DNA from: an uncultured Chitinophaga sp.
Lineage (GTDB): Bacteria; Bacteroidota; Bacteroidia; Chitinophagales; Chitinophagaceae
Length of the DNA: 64,000 nucleotides
Reading direction: 5' to 3'
NCBI RefSeq assembly: GCF_946479755.1
Contig: NZ_CAMLHC010000004.1
Span: 124,001-188,000, forward strand
Every line of letters begins with the position of its first letter. Within the stretch, counting starts at the first letter, position 1. Position numbers and translations under genes: made by a program. The notes beneath the pieces were generated by a model, which had not been told where the DNA came from, searched no databases, and saw nothing but the letters and a program-made list of their open reading frames with translations. Shown one piece after another: positions 34,154-42,858 of this stretch.

Positions 34154-35782
34154 TTAATAATCCATGCCTCCCATGCCTGCAGGGGCGGTGGCAGGAGCTT
34201 CTTTCTTCGGCTTGTCGGCTACCACACATTCGGTGGTGAGTAACATTCCGGCGATAGAAGCTGCATTTTCAAGTGCAATGCGGGTTACTTTAGCGGGGTC
34301 GATAACGCCTGCCTGTAGTAACGGTTCATATTGCTCTGTCCGGGCGTTAAATCCGTAGTCGCCCTGGCCTTCCCTGATTTTCTGTACTACAACGCTGCCC
34401 TCTATGCCGCAGTTGGACACAATCTGGCGCAGGGGTTCTTCCACTGCTCTTTTTACCAGGGCGATGCCTGTGTTTTCATCAGCGTTCAGTCCTTTTATGT
34501 CCGGCAGGGCCGCCACCGCACGTACATAGGCCACCCCGCCGCCGGGTACTATGCCTTCTTCTATCGCTGCGCGGGTGGCGTGCAGGGCGTCGTCCACCCG
34601 GTCTTTTTTCTCTTTCATTTCCACTTCTGTAGCTGCGCCTACGTACAGTACGGCTACGCCGCCGCTGAGCTTTGCCAGTCTTTCCTGTAGTTTCTCCTTA
34701 TCGTAGGAGGAAGTTGTGGTGCTGAGCTGCGCTCTTATCTGGGCAATGCGGCCATCGATATCTTCTTTGTTACCATGGCCGCCCACAATGGTGGTGTTGT
34801 CTTTGGTGATGATCACGGAAGAAGCGGTGCCGAGGTGGCTAAGGTCGGCGTTTTCCAGTTTATAGCCCTGCTCTTCGCTGATCACGGTGCCTTTGGCGAG
34901 GATAGCGATGTCCGCAAGCAGGTCTTTCCTTCTGTCGCCGAAGCCGGGCGCTTTAACGGCGGCTATTTTGAGTGTGCCACGGAGCCTGTTGACCACCAGT
35001 GTGGCCAGTGCTTCCCCTTCCAGGTCTTCTGCGATGATGAGCAGCGGTCTTCCGCTCTGGGCGGTTTTCTCCAGGAGATGGAGGATGTCTTTCATCACGC
35101 TGATTTTTTTATCGCAGATAAGAATGTAGGGATTGTCCAGCTCGGCCTGCATTTTTTCCGGGTTCGTCACGAAGTAGGGAGAGAGGTATCCCCGGTCGAA
35201 CTGCATCCCTTCCACTACTTCCACGGTGGTGTCGGTGCCTTTGGCTTCTTCTACCGTGATGACGCCTTCTTTGCCTACTTTACCGAAGGCTTCGGCGATC
35301 AGTTTACCGATCGTATCGTCGTTGTTGGCGGAAAGTGCGGCTACCTGGCGGATCTTTTCTTCGGTATGGCCTACCGGCTGCGCTTGTGTCTGCAGGTTGG
35401 CCACAATGGCTTCCACTGCCTTGTCGATGCCGCGTTTCAGGTCCATCGGGTTAGCGCCGGCGGCCACATTTTTAAGGCCTTCGCCGATGATGGCCTGTGC
35501 CAGCACAGTAGCGGTGGTAGTGCCATCGCCTGCGATATCGGCTGTTTTGGAGGCGACTTCTTTCATCATCTGGGCGCCCATATTTTCAATCGGGTCTTCC
35601 AGCTCTATTTCTTTGGCTACACTAACGCCGTCCTTCGTGATGTGGGAGGCGCCGAATTTCTTTTCCAGTACTACGTTACGGCCTTTGGGGCCCAGTGTAA
35701 CCTTCACGGCGTTGGCCAGGGTGTCAACGCCTTTCTTCATTTTGTTTCTTGCTTCAAGGTCAAAGAAAAGTTGCTTTGCCAT
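34154..35782 (-). CDS. groL: Chaperonin GroEL (Hsp60)
   Basis: This 542-residue protein is full length and well conserved: [23 protein letters not shown] (about 16-38), the ATP-binding [12 protein letters not shown] (about 85-96), [17 protein letters not shown], the apical [13 protein letters not shown], and APGFGDRRK. The C-terminus has a short GMGGMDY rather than a long GGM repeat, which is usual in Bacteroidota. Fourteen-subunit rings with GroES fold client proteins in the cytoplasm. The gene is 46 bp after groES. Whether it is the only chaperonin of the genome cannot be said. Confidence 0.98.
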   Translation of the reverse strand: MAKQLFFDLEARNKMKKGVDTLANAVKVTLGPKGRNVVLEKKFGASHITKDGVSVAKEIELEDPIENMGAQMMKEVASKTADIAGDGTTTATVLAQAIIGEGLKNVAAGANPMDLKRGIDKAVEAIVANLQTQAQPVGHTEEKIRQVAALSANNDDTIGKLIAEAFGKVGKEGVITVEEAKGTDTTVEVVEGMQFDRGYLSPYFVTNPEKMQAELDNPYILICDKKISVMKDILHLLEKTAQSGRPLLIIAEDLEGEALATLVVNRLRGTLKIAAVKAPGFGDRRKDLLADIAILAKGTVISEEQGYKLENADLSHLGTASSVIITKDNTTIVGGHGNKEDIDGRIAQIRAQLSTTTSSYDKEKLQERLAKLSGGVAVLYVGAATEVEMKEKKDRVDDALHATRAAIEEGIVPGGGVAYVRAVAALPDIKGLNADENTGIALVKRAVEEPLRQIVSNCGIEGSVVVQKIREGQGDYGFNARTEQYEPLLQAGVIDPAKVTRIALENAASIAGMLLTTECVVADKPKKEAPATAPAGMGGMDY

Positions 35783-35828
35783 AGGATTGTTCGTTTAAAA
35801 AATGAAAGCGTACAGATAAAAAGGTGCA

Positions 35829-36110
35829 TTAAATAATGGCGAGGATATCGGACTCGCGCATAATGAGGAGGTCTTCATTCCCGATACGGACTTCCGTACC
35901 GGCATACTTGCCGTAAAGGACGGTGTCGCCCGCTTTTACGGTGACGGGTTCATCTTTTTTTCCCGGACCGGCGGCGACAATGACGCCGCGTTGTGGTTTT
36001 TCTTTAGCGGTATCGGGAATGATGATACCGCCGCTGGTTTTTTCTTCTGTCTGTGCGGGCCTGATGATGACCCTGTCATGAAGTGGAGTGGCCGTTAAAT
36101 TGTTTGCCAT
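35829..36110 (-). CDS. groES: Co-chaperonin GroES (Hsp10)
   Basis: This 93-residue protein is of normal length, with [10 protein letters not shown] (about 9-18), the mobile loop [19 protein letters not shown] (about 23-41), and [13 protein letters not shown] with [16 protein letters not shown]. It caps the GroEL ring. The order groES-groEL on the minus strand, 46 bp apart, is the standard operon. No CIRCE element was found upstream, so control may differ from the HrcA type. Confidence 0.97.
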   Translation of the reverse strand: MANNLTATPLHDRVIIRPAQTEEKTSGGIIIPDTAKEKPQRGVIVAAGPGKKDEPVTVKAGDTVLYGKYAGTEVRIGNEDLLIMRESDILAII

Positions 36111-36236
36111 AGTGTTGATGATTTTGAATTTAAGGTTAAATACAAAGTCACTTGATTAGGGTGTCGCAATCTTGACGGTGCTTGCTTATAAAAAGGCGTT
36201 TTCAATCTGTATGCCAGCGGGAAAATTCATTACATT

Positions 36237-36263
36237 TTGTCATTTTTCTTGAAAAAATGACAA
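36237..36263. promoter_or_regulatory. Inverted repeat between groES and a methyltransferase gene
   Basis: TTGTCATTTTT (36237-36247) and AAAAATGACAA (36253-36263) are perfect 11-bp arms around five bases. Another TTTGTCAT occurs at about 36280. It sits 127 bp upstream of groES and 125 bp before the divergent gene at 36388, in a place suited to an operator for either. Confidence 0.55.
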
Positions 36264-36387
36264 GGGAGAATTTGAAAATTTGTCATGCGGATGGCCTGTG
36301 GTAAAGTGTTTTATCGATCCGTTCATTAAAATTTAAGCGCATGATTTTTAAAATTTTATAGCGGGATTTTTTATACATTACAGGTAC

Positions 36388-37077
36388 ATGAAATTACTGT
36401 CATCGTCCGCATTGATCTGGTCGCCGGTAGTGGCCAACAACCGCATGAACCGTAAACGGCAGGCCAGCGGCATCAACAGCTATGAAAAAGAACTGGGCTT
36501 CAAACCGGAGGACTGGCTGAATAACTGTCTGCAACAAAACGGACAAGCTGCCTGGCTGGACCTCTGCTGCGGTGAAGGCAATGCGTTGCTGCAATACACC
36601 CGGGAAGTCCTCGCTAACGGCCAACAGGCCAAGGTGCGGCTGAAAGGCATTGACCTGGTGGACCAGTTTCAGCCGCTGCCACCGGACATTAACTGTGTGA
36701 CGTTCGAAACCCGTCCGCTGGACGACTGGAACAGTGATGAACAATACGACCTTGTTACCTGCATACACGGTTTACATTATGTGGGAGATAAGCTCAAAGT
36801 ACTGGCGGCAGCCCTGAAGACTGTCAGTAGCAACGGACTTTTCATGGCCAACCTCGACCTGAAAAGTATCCGGATAACAGGCGACGGTCAGCATCAATAC
36901 CTGAAAAAAATATTCGCTGAGAATGACATCTCCTATAATGGCAGAAGAAAAATCATTCAATGTAAAGGCACACGAGACCTCCGTTTTGAGGTAGCCTACC
37001 AGGGAGCGGATGATACTGCCGGTCCTAATTATACGGGGCAGGAAGCCGTGGATTCGTATTATTTGCCAGTCCAATAA
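36388..37077 (+). CDS. Class I SAM-dependent methyltransferase
   Basis: This 229-residue protein has motif I WLDLCCGEGNALLQY (about 56-70), an acidic residue in LKGIDLVDQF, the motif IV region YDLVTCIHGLHYVGDKLKVLAAAL and NGLFMANLDL. The N-terminal NRMNRKRQASGINSYEKELGF is family-typical and contacts the substrate in relatives. The acceptor is unknown. Divergent from groES; no operon partner. Confidence 0.85.
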   Translation: MKLLSSSALIWSPVVANNRMNRKRQASGINSYEKELGFKPEDWLNNCLQQNGQAAWLDLCCGEGNALLQYTREVLANGQQAKVRLKGIDLVDQFQPLPPDINCVTFETRPLDDWNSDEQYDLVTCIHGLHYVGDKLKVLAAALKTVSSNGLFMANLDLKSIRITGDGQHQYLKKIFAENDISYNGRRKIIQCKGTRDLRFEVAYQGADDTAGPNYTGQEAVDSYYLPVQ

Positions 37078-37221
37078 ATAACCAATCTGGCCATAACCCA
37101 CCCTTTTACCCCACTTATGGCTAAATTGCCCTGAGCTTTTCAACAAACCATCTTTGAGCCGTACAACAAAGCCACGGGCTGCACGCCGGTGTACCTTTGG
37201 TGTATCATCAAAAAGAAAAAA

Positions 37222-38115
37222 ATGCAAAAAGTATGGTTTATAACCGGCAGCTCCCGCGGACTGGGCCGGAGCCTCACAGAGGCAGTATTACAGCAGGGCG
37301 ATAAAGTAGCTGCTACAGCGCGCAACATCGCTCAGCTGGATGATTTATTGCAACAATACGGCGATCAGATATTTCCCCTTGCGCTGGATGTAACAGACTA
37401 TAAAAACGTACCGGTCGTGGTAGCCGCGGCGGTGGCGCATTTTGGCCGTATCGACGTACTGGTCAACAATGCCGGCTTCGGCATTATCGGTGCAGCGGAA
37501 GCTTATACAGCAGAGCAGGTACGCAGCCAGCTGGAGACCAACCTGTATGCGCCTATCGAAATCACCCGGGCGGTGCTGCCTTATATGCGGCAGCAGGGCG
37601 GCGGCCGGATATTACAGATCAGCTCTATCGGCGGCAGGGTAGGCAATGCCGGCCTCACCATGTACCAGGCGGCTAAATTCGGGCTGGGCGGCTTTACAGA
37701 AGCGTTGGCCAAAGAAACAGCACCACTGGGTATTTATGTCACCAGCGTGGAGCCGGGCGGTTTTCGCACGGACTGGGCAGGCGCTTCCATGACTTATGCA
37801 CCCGAAATAGCCGGCTATGAGATGGTGAAACAGCGGGTGGATTACATCAAAGAAGGGAAATTTATCCCGGTGGGAGATCCTTCCAAAGCGGCCAAAGCGA
37901 TGGTAGCGCTGGCGCAACACCCTACTCCGCCGGTACACTTGGTGCTGGGCAGCGAAGCCATCGGGCTCCTGAGAAACGCCGATAAGATGCGGCTGGCTGA
38001 AATGGAAGAGTGGCTGCCCGTAAGCCTCTCCACCGATCACGAAGAGGCTGCGTCATTTATCGATTCACCCATGGGCCGGTGGGCTAACCAGGACGTCCAG
38101 CGTAAAGCAAATTAG
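37222..38115 (+). CDS. Short-chain dehydrogenase/reductase (SDR)
   Basis: ATG 37222 (297 residues) starts MQKVWFITGSSRGLGRSL, the classical nucleotide-binding TGxxxGxG. NNAGFGIIGA and the catalytic Ser/Tyr/Lys set are present: S in ISSIGG, then YQAAKFG (Tyr-x3-Lys). It reduces or oxidises a small carbonyl substrate with NAD(P)H. The AraC gene at 38168, beyond the terminator, may control it. An ATG at 37189 would add 11 unlikely residues. Confidence 0.93.
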   Translation: MQKVWFITGSSRGLGRSLTEAVLQQGDKVAATARNIAQLDDLLQQYGDQIFPLALDVTDYKNVPVVVAAAVAHFGRIDVLVNNAGFGIIGAAEAYTAEQVRSQLETNLYAPIEITRAVLPYMRQQGGGRILQISSIGGRVGNAGLTMYQAAKFGLGGFTEALAKETAPLGIYVTSVEPGGFRTDWAGASMTYAPEIAGYEMVKQRVDYIKEGKFIPVGDPSKAAKAMVALAQHPTPPVHLVLGSEAIGLLRNADKMRLAEMEEWLPVSLSTDHEEAASFIDSPMGRWANQDVQRKAN

Positions 38116-38124
38116 ACAGGCGGG

Positions 38125-38155
38125 GCAGACGGCATCCACATGCCGTCTGCTTTTT
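38125..38155 (+). terminator. Rho-independent terminator after SDR gene
   Basis: A perfect 11-bp stem, GCAGACGGCAT (38125-38135) with ATGCCGTCTGC (38140-38150), has a CCAC loop and is followed by TTTTT. Confidence 0.92.
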
Positions 38156-38167
38156 GTAATTTTAGTT

Positions 38168-38977
38168 ATGACCGATTTAAAGACAAATCCATCGCGCATC
38201 GCTTACTCCTGCTACTATTCCCGGAAAAGAGACGGTGAGCAGTTTGTGCAGGAGCACGTAATCAGCTACCAGGTATCCGGCCGGCTGACGCTGAGCAACG
38301 CCGACAAAACCTATGTTTTTAACGAAGGAGACCTCCGGCTGATCCGGCGTAACCAGCTGGTGAAATTTGTCAAGGAACCGCTGGAAGATGGCGTTTTTAA
38401 AACAATATCCGTTTACCTCGACCAGGAAGTACTGAAGAGTTTTAGCCTGGAGTACGGCTACCAGGCGGAGACCAGTGGCAATACAGGGGAGGCGGTATTG
38501 AAATTAAAGACAGCGCCGCTGTGTAAAAGTTTCCTGGATTCATTGTTGCCTTATGTACAGGGAGATCAGCTGATCAACGAGGACCTGCAGCGGTTAAAGC
38601 AACGTGAGGCGATCATGGTACTGTTGCAGGCCCAGCCGGAACTAAAGAATGTGTTGTTCGACTTCCGGGAGCCCGGCAAGATAGACCTGGAAGAGTTCAT
38701 GAACAGAAACTTTCATTTTAATGTACAGCTAAAGCGGTTCGCCTACCTTACCGGGCGCAGCCTGGCAACGTTCAAGCGGGACTTTGAGCATATTTTCCAT
38801 ACGTCGCCCAGCCGCTGGCTGTTGCAGCGGCGCCTGCAGGAAGCCCACTTCCTGATAAGGGAGAAAGGGAAGGCGCCGTCTGACGTATACCTGGAGACCG
38901 GGTTTGAAGACCTGTCCCATTTTTCCTTTGCGTTTAAGAAGATGTACGGGGTAGCGCCTTCCAGGCTGGTAAGTTGA
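38168..38977 (+). CDS. AraC family transcriptional regulator
   Basis: This 269-residue protein has a cupin-like N-terminal sensor (ISYQVSGRLTLSNADKTYVFNEGDLRLIRR, about 32-65) and a C-terminal AraC domain with LKRFAYLTGRSLATFKRDFEH, LQRRLQEAHFLIREKGKAPSDVYLETGFEDLSHFSFAFKKMYGVAPSRL. It starts only 13 bp after the terminator of the SDR gene. Together with the shorter AraC at 39023 it may be read as one unit. The target is unknown. Confidence 0.92.
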   Translation: MTDLKTNPSRIAYSCYYSRKRDGEQFVQEHVISYQVSGRLTLSNADKTYVFNEGDLRLIRRNQLVKFVKEPLEDGVFKTISVYLDQEVLKSFSLEYGYQAETSGNTGEAVLKLKTAPLCKSFLDSLLPYVQGDQLINEDLQRLKQREAIMVLLQAQPELKNVLFDFREPGKIDLEEFMNRNFHFNVQLKRFAYLTGRSLATFKRDFEHIFHTSPSRWLLQRRLQEAHFLIREKGKAPSDVYLETGFEDLSHFSFAFKKMYGVAPSRLVS

Positions 38978-39022
38978 GGCAATATCGCCGTATTGTCGTA
39001 TATTCGGATAGCTGTGAACGTT

Positions 39023-39487
39023 ATGAGTAATACCGCTAAAAATATGGAAGACAAAACAATGGTGGTCCCGGAGTACCCCCGGGTGTACCTGTATATCCGT
39101 ATCGTTCAGGCGAAACTGTTTATCGACAATCATTATGCGGACGAAATAGACCTGGAGAATATTGCCGATGAAGCTTACTTCTCACGGTTCCACTTCATCC
39201 GGCTTTTTAAGTCGGCCTATGGCAAAACACCCCATCAATACCTGAAATCCGTCAGGATCGAAAAAGCCCAGCAGCTGTTAAAAGAAGACAAAACAGTGGC
39301 AGAAGCCTGTTTTTCCGTGGGTTTTCAAAGCCTGACCACCTTCAGCGGTCTCTTTAAAAAAATAGTGGGAGAATCCCCTTCTTCCTACGCCGCGCGCCAT
39401 AAAGAGATGAAAAAGCAAATCTGTGAGAAACCACTGGCGTTTGTTCCTTCCTGTTATGCCTACCAGCACGGCTGGCTGGAAAAATAG
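39023..39487 (+). CDS. AraC family DNA-binding protein without sensor domain
   Basis: ATG 39023 (154 residues) is chosen; ATG 39044 (147 residues) is also possible. The protein is essentially an AraC two-HTH domain (LYIRIVQAKLFIDNHYADEIDLENIADEAYFSRFHFIRLFKSAYGKTP in pieces, YLKSVRIEKAQQLLKEDKTVAEACFSVGFQSLTTFSGLFKK) plus a Lys/Cys-containing tail. Such short members usually lack ligand control. It lies 45 bp after the full-length AraC gene and precedes the VOC and DUF1569 genes. Confidence 0.88.
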   Translation: MSNTAKNMEDKTMVVPEYPRVYLYIRIVQAKLFIDNHYADEIDLENIADEAYFSRFHFIRLFKSAYGKTPHQYLKSVRIEKAQQLLKEDKTVAEACFSVGFQSLTTFSGLFKKIVGESPSSYAARHKEMKKQICEKPLAFVPSCYAYQHGWLEK

Positions 39488-39552
39488 CAATTTTGAAGAG
39501 GTGAATAACTACGTAGTTGCAGATCTTTGTTTCAACAACAAAAACAAAGACT

Positions 39553-39987
39553 ATGATTACGAAAATGACCATCACCAACATTCATGTACTGAACCAGGAC
39601 AGTGCCTATGATTTTTATGTAAACAAACTCGGCTTTAAGCTGGTAGACGATATTCCCATGGGACCGGACACCCGCTGGCTGACCGTATCGCCACCTGAAC
39701 AGCCCGACCTGCAACTGGTGCTCTTCCCGGTAAAAGTAAGTAAGATGTTCCCCCAGGAAACAGCAGATATGCTGATCACGCTCATCAAACAAGGTGTATT
39801 CGGCTGCGGCGTGCTTACCTGTAAAGACATTTTTGCTACCTACGAAGAACTGAAAGCGAAAGGCGTTGAATTTATGAAGCCTCCCACCAAAGAGTTTTAC
39901 GGTACCGAAGCCCTGTTTAAAGATGATTCCGGCAACTATTTTTCCTTACAAAGCATTGATAATTTTAGCCATGAAAACAATATTTGA
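39553..39987 (+). CDS. VOC (glyoxalase/bleomycin-resistance) superfamily protein
   Basis: ATG 39553 (144 residues) starts MITKMTITNIHVLNQDSAYDFYVNKLGFKL, the usual opening of one beta-alpha-beta-beta-beta module; a second follows with FGCGVLTCKDIFATYEELKAKGVEF and the ending FKDDSGNYFSLQ. The DFY-x2-LGF and Glu/His-like positions fit metal-dependent members, but I see only partial ligand conservation. The stop overlaps the start of the DUF1569 gene by 17 bp. Confidence 0.9.
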   Translation: MITKMTITNIHVLNQDSAYDFYVNKLGFKLVDDIPMGPDTRWLTVSPPEQPDLQLVLFPVKVSKMFPQETADMLITLIKQGVFGCGVLTCKDIFATYEELKAKGVEFMKPPTKEFYGTEALFKDDSGNYFSLQSIDNFSHENNI

Positions 39988-40420
39988 TCGTTCCGTGAGA
40001 GCGGAACTCATCAACAGGATCAGTGCGCTCAACGAGCACAGCAGCCGTCAATGGGGTAAAATGGATGTCTGGCAGATGACCAAACATTGCAGCCAGTGGT
40101 TTGAATGGGTCATGGGAAAGCACCAGATGGTCTACAAACAGGAATTCCTGGGAAAAATATTCGGGAAAATGGCGTTGAAGAGCAACACCAAAGACGACCG
40201 GCCCATGCAGAAAAATATGCCCGCCGGAAAACAGGCAGTCAAGCAAAAAGGCGGTGATGTGGAACAACAAAAACAGGTATGGATCGGTTTGATCAGAGAG
40301 TGCGAACATTATTCAAATCCTGCTTTTATCCACGATTTTTTTGGTAAAATGACAAAGGAACAGATTGGCGTTTTTGCCTATAAACACGCAGACCATCATT
40401 TAAGACAGTTCGGCGTTTAA
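39971..40420 (+). CDS. DUF1569 (DinB-like) protein
   Basis: ATG 39971 (149 residues) is inside the end of the VOC gene, 17 bp overlap; a start at 39923 would overlap more. The protein is helical with WGKMDVWQMTKHCSQWFEWVMG (His ligand) and a final YKHADHHLRQFGV, the DinB/DUF1569 signature with HxxxH metal-binding residues. Related DinB-like proteins act in thiol or small-molecule transfer; the activity here is unknown. Confidence 0.88.
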   Translation: MKTIFDRSVRAELINRISALNEHSSRQWGKMDVWQMTKHCSQWFEWVMGKHQMVYKQEFLGKIFGKMALKSNTKDDRPMQKNMPAGKQAVKQKGGDVEQQKQVWIGLIRECEHYSNPAFIHDFFGKMTKEQIGVFAYKHADHHLRQFGV

Positions 40421-40432
40421 TTTAACAGACAT

Positions 40433-40975
40433 ATGCAGGTAATATTTATCCAGGGCGCCGGTGAAGGCGCTTATGAATGGGACCAGCCGCTGGTGCAATC
40501 GCTGCAACAACAGCTGCTTGCAGGTATTAGCTTTCATTATCCGCCAATGCCGCAGGAAGAGGCGCCCAACTACCAGTTGTGGAAAACCGCGATTCTGCAG
40601 GAGCTGGAAGCAAGCGAAGCACCCCTGGTACTGATCGGGCATTCCCTGGGTGGTTCTGTGCTGTTAAAGTTGTTGTCTGAAGAAAAGCTGCAAAAAAAGA
40701 TAAAGGCGCTTTTCCTGGTTTCCGTTCCTTTCTGGGGAGAGGCGGAATGGCAGTCGCCGGAGTTTATGCTTAAGGCTGATTTTGAGAGGTGTCTGCCCGC
40801 CATAGATACCGTTTTTATCTATCATGCGGAAGATGATGAAGTGGTGGATTTCGCACATCATTTACGTTATGCTGCCAGCCTGCCCCGGGCGGTTGTGAGA
40901 ACGTTCCCGCAGGGAGGCCATGAAATGGTGGCCGCAGCGCAGCGGCTGTCGGAAGATATCCATCAGCTCCGCTGA
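40433..40975 (+). CDS. Small alpha/beta hydrolase (RBBP9/YdeN-like)
   Basis: This 180-residue protein has the pattern VIFIQGAGEGAYEW, a nucleophile elbow GHSLGGS (Ser near residue 70), an Asp region HAEDDEVVDF and a final histidine in GGHEMVA. The compact size without a cap suggests the YdeN/RBBP9 serine hydrolase subgroup. Its stop is directly abutted by the stop of the convergent methyltransferase gene at 40976. The ester substrate is unknown. Confidence 0.88.
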   Translation: MQVIFIQGAGEGAYEWDQPLVQSLQQQLLAGISFHYPPMPQEEAPNYQLWKTAILQELEASEAPLVLIGHSLGGSVLLKLLSEEKLQKKIKALFLVSVPFWGEAEWQSPEFMLKADFERCLPAIDTVFIYHAEDDEVVDFAHHLRYAASLPRAVVRTFPQGGHEMVAAAQRLSEDIHQLR

Positions 40976-41602
40976 TCACTTTGCCGATTTGCTGCATTTA
41001 ACGAGATAAAACGGATAACTTTCGCTCACTTCCATGATCTCCAGCAAACCTGCCTGGTCAAACTCGGCATGGACCGATTCCCGGTCGTAGAAGAACATGT
41101 TAACACCGCCGAACATTTCATAACGGTCTTTGCTGATAAGCGTGCCCTGGCCGTAGGTATGCGCAGCCTTCGAAATCATGGTAAAAACCATGTAACCGTT
41201 TTCCGATAGCTGTTGGTAACAGTCGCTGATCAGTTTTTTTCTTTCTTCACCGTCCAGCAGGTGGATGAGGGCGTAACAGAAGATACCGTCATATTTAACA
41301 TCGTCGAAAGGCATCGCGGTAACAGAGCCGTGATGGATCATCATGCCGTCGCCATAATGTTTCCGCGCCATCTCAATCGCCGTTTGAGAGATCTCAATGC
41401 CTGTTACGCTCATGCCTTTGTCCTGGAAGACCTGTGCGTTCCGGCCGTACCCGATGCCGGGGATGAGCACCTTTTTTACGCCCTTTTCAACGAAAAAATC
41501 GCTGGTTAACAACGCGGAATGAGAAGGCTCAAAGCCCCACATCTCCTGCTTTTCCGTAAAAGCGGCTTCCCAAAATTCAGGTTTCCCGTTTTTCTGCTGC
41601 AT
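40976..41602 (-). CDS. Class I SAM-dependent methyltransferase (TPMT/TehB-like)
   Basis: This 208-residue protein starts MQQKNGKPEFWEAAFTEKQEMWGFEPSHSA, the opening usual for thiopurine-methyltransferase-like proteins. Motif I is LIPGIGYGRNAQVFQDKGMSVTGIEIS (about 46-72), followed by FDDVKYDGIFCYALIHLL and NGYMVFTM. It is a third member of this fold in the window, with weak similarity to the others. Convergent to the hydrolase at 40433. Confidence 0.9.
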   Translation of the reverse strand: MQQKNGKPEFWEAAFTEKQEMWGFEPSHSALLTSDFFVEKGVKKVLIPGIGYGRNAQVFQDKGMSVTGIEISQTAIEMARKHYGDGMMIHHGSVTAMPFDDVKYDGIFCYALIHLLDGEERKKLISDCYQQLSENGYMVFTMISKAAHTYGQGTLISKDRYEMFGGVNMFFYDRESVHAEFDQAGLLEIMEVSESYPFYLVKCSKSAK

Positions 41603-41654
41603 GGTAAAGAATTAAAATTTGCAACGAAGTTACAAAAAATACTTCCCTGACGGG

Positions 41655-41690
41655 TAAATAAAAAGGGGCGGCTCTTTAAGAGCGGCCCCT
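41655..41690 (-). terminator. Terminator overlapping the DUF1801 stop
   Basis: On the minus strand AGGGGC and GCCCCT arms (41664-41690, with one mismatch and an inner GCTCT/AGAGC stem) are followed by TTTTTATTT. The hairpin includes the stop codon at 41676. Confidence 0.75.
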
Positions 41691-42050
41691 GGTGGCGATA
41701 ACACCGGTTTTGTAAAGATTTATCGCCTGCCGGACAATGGTTTTGATTCTCTTGACAGGCAGGTCTTTGGCCGGGTCCAGTAACATCACTTTCATCCGGG
41801 ACCGTTTTTCCTGTATCAGGTAAGATTGGGAGAAGTGTTTGCCCTCCACAATGCCAATGTACGGCTGTACATGTTTTTTATGCGTCCACAGGTAGCAGAA
41901 CATCCTTCCCCTGAAGCAGAAGAAGGGCATTCCATACTTTAGCTCGTTGACGATTTCGGGGTCCACCGATAAAATGATGTCTTTTAATGCAAGGAATATC
42001 TCTTTCGTAGGTTCTTCCTGCCGGAGATAAAAACTGTCTATTGCTTTCAT
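41676..42050 (-). CDS. DUF1801 domain protein
   Basis: ATG 42050 (124 residues) is chosen; a start at 42095 is possible but less conserved. The protein begins MKAIDSFYLRQEEPTKEIFLALKDIIL and has the DUF1801 core: VNELKYGMPFFCFRGRMFCYLWTHKKHVQPYIGIVEG, then MKVMLLDPAKDLPVKRIKTIVRQA. This is the YdhG-like fold related to frataxin, of unknown function. It stands alone on the minus strand. Confidence 0.88.
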   Translation of the reverse strand: MKAIDSFYLRQEEPTKEIFLALKDIILSVDPEIVNELKYGMPFFCFRGRMFCYLWTHKKHVQPYIGIVEGKHFSQSYLIQEKRSRMKVMLLDPAKDLPVKRIKTIVRQAINLYKTGVIATRGRS

Positions 42051-42222
42051 GGGCTGCTTCACTATTTTAATACCATCTGTTATGGTTAGTCGCAAAGGTA
42101 CAGGGTAAATAGACCCGGTGCGTTATTTTATACACAGGCTCAGCAACAAGTCGCAGTTGATGCGGAGAATAACCGGCCGGCTGATGGAAGTTGCCTATAT
42201 TTGACTACCAGCCTGGATTTTT

Positions 42223-42789
42223 ATGGAACACTACGAATACTTCAGACAATTTCACGATATCAGCCTGGCAGACTATCACCTGCTGACAGACCACCTCCAA
42301 TACCGCTCCTTTAAAAAAGGAACGGCCATCGTAGTGCCGGGGCAGGTCCAGCGGGACCTTTACTTCGTGAAAAGTGGTGTGCAGATGGCCAGCTTCGACG
42401 CTCACGATAAAACTTACGTCATCGACTTTAGCTATCCTCCTGCCCTGTGTGCTATCGCGGAGTCCTTTTCCTTCCAGGTGCCTTCCAAATACTATTTAAC
42501 CTGCCTGACAGACAGTGAACTGGCATATCTTCCTTATGCGCAGCTGCAACAATTACTGGACCAGTCACGGTCTGTGGAAAGGCTCTTCCGGCGGATGATC
42601 GAGCGTATGTTGGCCGATATGGTGGATATGCATATCAACCTCCGCTCCATGACCATCGAAGAACGGTACCGGGCATTTTGCAGTAAAAGCCCTGGGCTGC
42701 TGCACCTGGTGCCGCATAAGTACATCGCCTCCTACCTGGGCATAGACCCGACGAACTTCAGCAAACTATTCAACCAGGTGAAATTCTGA
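42223..42789 (+). CDS. Crp/Fnr family transcriptional regulator
   Basis: This 188-residue protein has a beta-roll sensor domain (SFKKGTAIVVPGQVQRDLYFVKSGVQMASF, about 27-60) and a C-terminal HTH that is short (LLHLVPHKYIASYLGIDPTNFSKLFNQVKF). It is the standard small Bacteroidota Crp/Fnr type, often near a regulated enzyme; the alpha/beta hydrolase at 42859 begins 69 bp later and may be its target. Confidence 0.9.
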   Translation: MEHYEYFRQFHDISLADYHLLTDHLQYRSFKKGTAIVVPGQVQRDLYFVKSGVQMASFDAHDKTYVIDFSYPPALCAIAESFSFQVPSKYYLTCLTDSELAYLPYAQLQQLLDQSRSVERLFRRMIERMLADMVDMHINLRSMTIEERYRAFCSKSPGLLHLVPHKYIASYLGIDPTNFSKLFNQVKF

Positions 42790-42858
42790 GGTTGGTATAC
42801 ACCAAGAATGCTTCACCTGCGGCTTCCGACTTTTACAGTCTCATTAAACATAAAAACG

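Noticed and set aside
34775..35836. 353-codon open frame antisense to groEL
   Set aside because: It is the shadow of a conserved gene; its composition follows the third-codon bias of groEL and no family feature is seen.
36111..36387. CIRCE element before groES
   Set aside because: No TTAGCACTC-N9-GAGTGCTAA-like repeat is present; the inverted repeat seen is of a different sequence.
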